Assembly (NCBI GenBank): GCA_947589655.1
Contig: CANQCE010000054.1
Span: forward strand, 1 to 6,186
Direction: 5' to 3'
Length of the DNA: 6,186 bases
DNA from: an uncultured Clostridia bacterium
GTDB lineage: Bacteria > Bacillota > Clostridia > Christensenellales > UBA1242
Part shown: positions 5,808-6,186 of the stretch, piece after piece
How positions within the stretch are numbered: the first letter of the stretch is position 1
Layout of the letters: every line of letters starts with the position of its first letter
The notes under the pieces: model-generated
What the model was told of the DNA's origin: nothing
The model's input: the letters and a program-made list of their open reading frames with translations, nothing else
The model's database searches: none
Program-made: the position numbers and the translations under genes

Positions 5808-6186
5808 ATGTTTGAATTAAACAACTTTGAAAAAATTAAAATTGGGATTGCAAGTCCAGAAAAGATAAGGGAGTGGTCTCATGGTGAGGTTACAAAGCCT
5901 GAAACCATAAACTATCGCACGCAAAAGCCTGAAAAAGATGGGCTTTTCTGCGAAAAGATTTTTGGGCCTAAAAAAGACTGGGAGTGCCACTGCGGAAAAT
6001 ACAAACGCATCCGTTATCGCGGCGTTGTTTGCGATAAGTGCGGCGTTGAGGTTACACGTAGCAAAGTGCGCCGTGAAAGGATGGGGCACATTGAACTTGC
6101 TGCACCTGTAACACACCTTTGGTATTTCCGTTCGGTTCCATCTCGCATTGGAACGCTGCTCGACCTTACTCCAAAAACTTTGGAGC
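5808..6186 (+). CDS. rpoC: DNA-directed RNA polymerase subunit beta' (RpoC), N-terminal part, runs off the window
   Basis: This is the largest core-polymerase subunit, carrying the Mg-binding active site (beyond this window) and the clamp. The visible 126 residues are the conserved N-terminus: IKIGIASPEKIREWS (10-24), GEVTKPETINYRT (26-38), DGLFCEKIFGP (44-54), and the zinc-binding domain with cysteines C60, C62, C75 and C78 in the pattern C-x-C-x12-C-x2-C. Next come RRERMGHIELAAPVTH (88-103) and PSRIG (111-115). The start at ATG 5808 is backed by the purine-rich GGGGAGAAGG just upstream and by alignment of the N-terminus with known beta' proteins. It is downstream of rpoB on the same strand, after an unusually long spacer of 358 bases. 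The frame is open to the last base, so the gene is cut only by the window edge. Confidence 0.97.
   Translation, partial: MFELNNFEKIKIGIASPEKIREWSHGEVTKPETINYRTQKPEKDGLFCEKIFGPKKDWECHCGKYKRIRYRGVVCDKCGVEVTRSKVRRERMGHIELAAPVTHLWYFRSVPSRIGTLLDLTPKTLE

Overview
The window is bacterial DNA from a low-G+C lineage, most likely Bacillota (Clostridia-like) and probably uncultured. The evidence is an AT-rich noncoding background, strong AGGAG-type ribosome binding sites, a vegetative promoter of textbook sequence, and an RNA polymerase beta subunit of 1237 residues. That beta subunit lacks the large lineage-specific insertions of proteobacterial beta and carries a Gram-positive-style acidic C-terminal tail. 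I cannot name a genus from sequence alone.

Layout. Bases 1 to about 66 read in frame 1 as an internal piece of MiaA (tRNA dimethylallyltransferase), which stops abruptly. From about 62 to 1465 a different frame encodes the 5'-truncated end of a large surface-type protein: glycine-rich GLUG-like repeats, a coiled coil of about 190 residues, then more GLUG-like sequence. The join is either an assembly chimera or a real rearrangement. Bases 1466-1735 are a very AT-rich control region. It holds a probable upstream promoter, a tandem ATTTTTAAAAAT UP-like element, a perfect TTGACA-17-TATAAT promoter with an extended -10, and an attenuator-like terminator hairpin in the leader before rpoB. Bases 1736-5449 are a complete rpoB. 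Bases 5450-5807 are an unusually long rpoB-rpoC spacer. Its first 270 bases are about 50% G+C, fold into three successive imperfect hairpins and contain internal repeats; its last 87 bases are A-rich and lead into the rpoC ribosome binding site. Bases 5808-6186 are the start of rpoC, which runs off the window.

How it works together. rpoB and rpoC encode the two catalytic subunits of RNA polymerase and are presumably expressed from the strong promoter at 1587-1615. Output is probably tuned by the leader terminator and perhaps again by the structured spacer. The surface-protein ORF is unrelated in function, and rplJ/rplL, the common upstream neighbours of rpoB, are not present in the window.

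Best leads: (1) the G+C-rich, hairpin-rich spacer, a candidate interspersed repeat or structured RNA separating two core genes; (2) several natural substitutions in the rifampicin pocket of RpoB, including Gln at the E. coli His526 position; (3) the promoter plus attenuator architecture of an rpoBC operon with no rplL just upstream; (4) the miaA/surface-protein junction. I did not find a clearly new multi-gene system.
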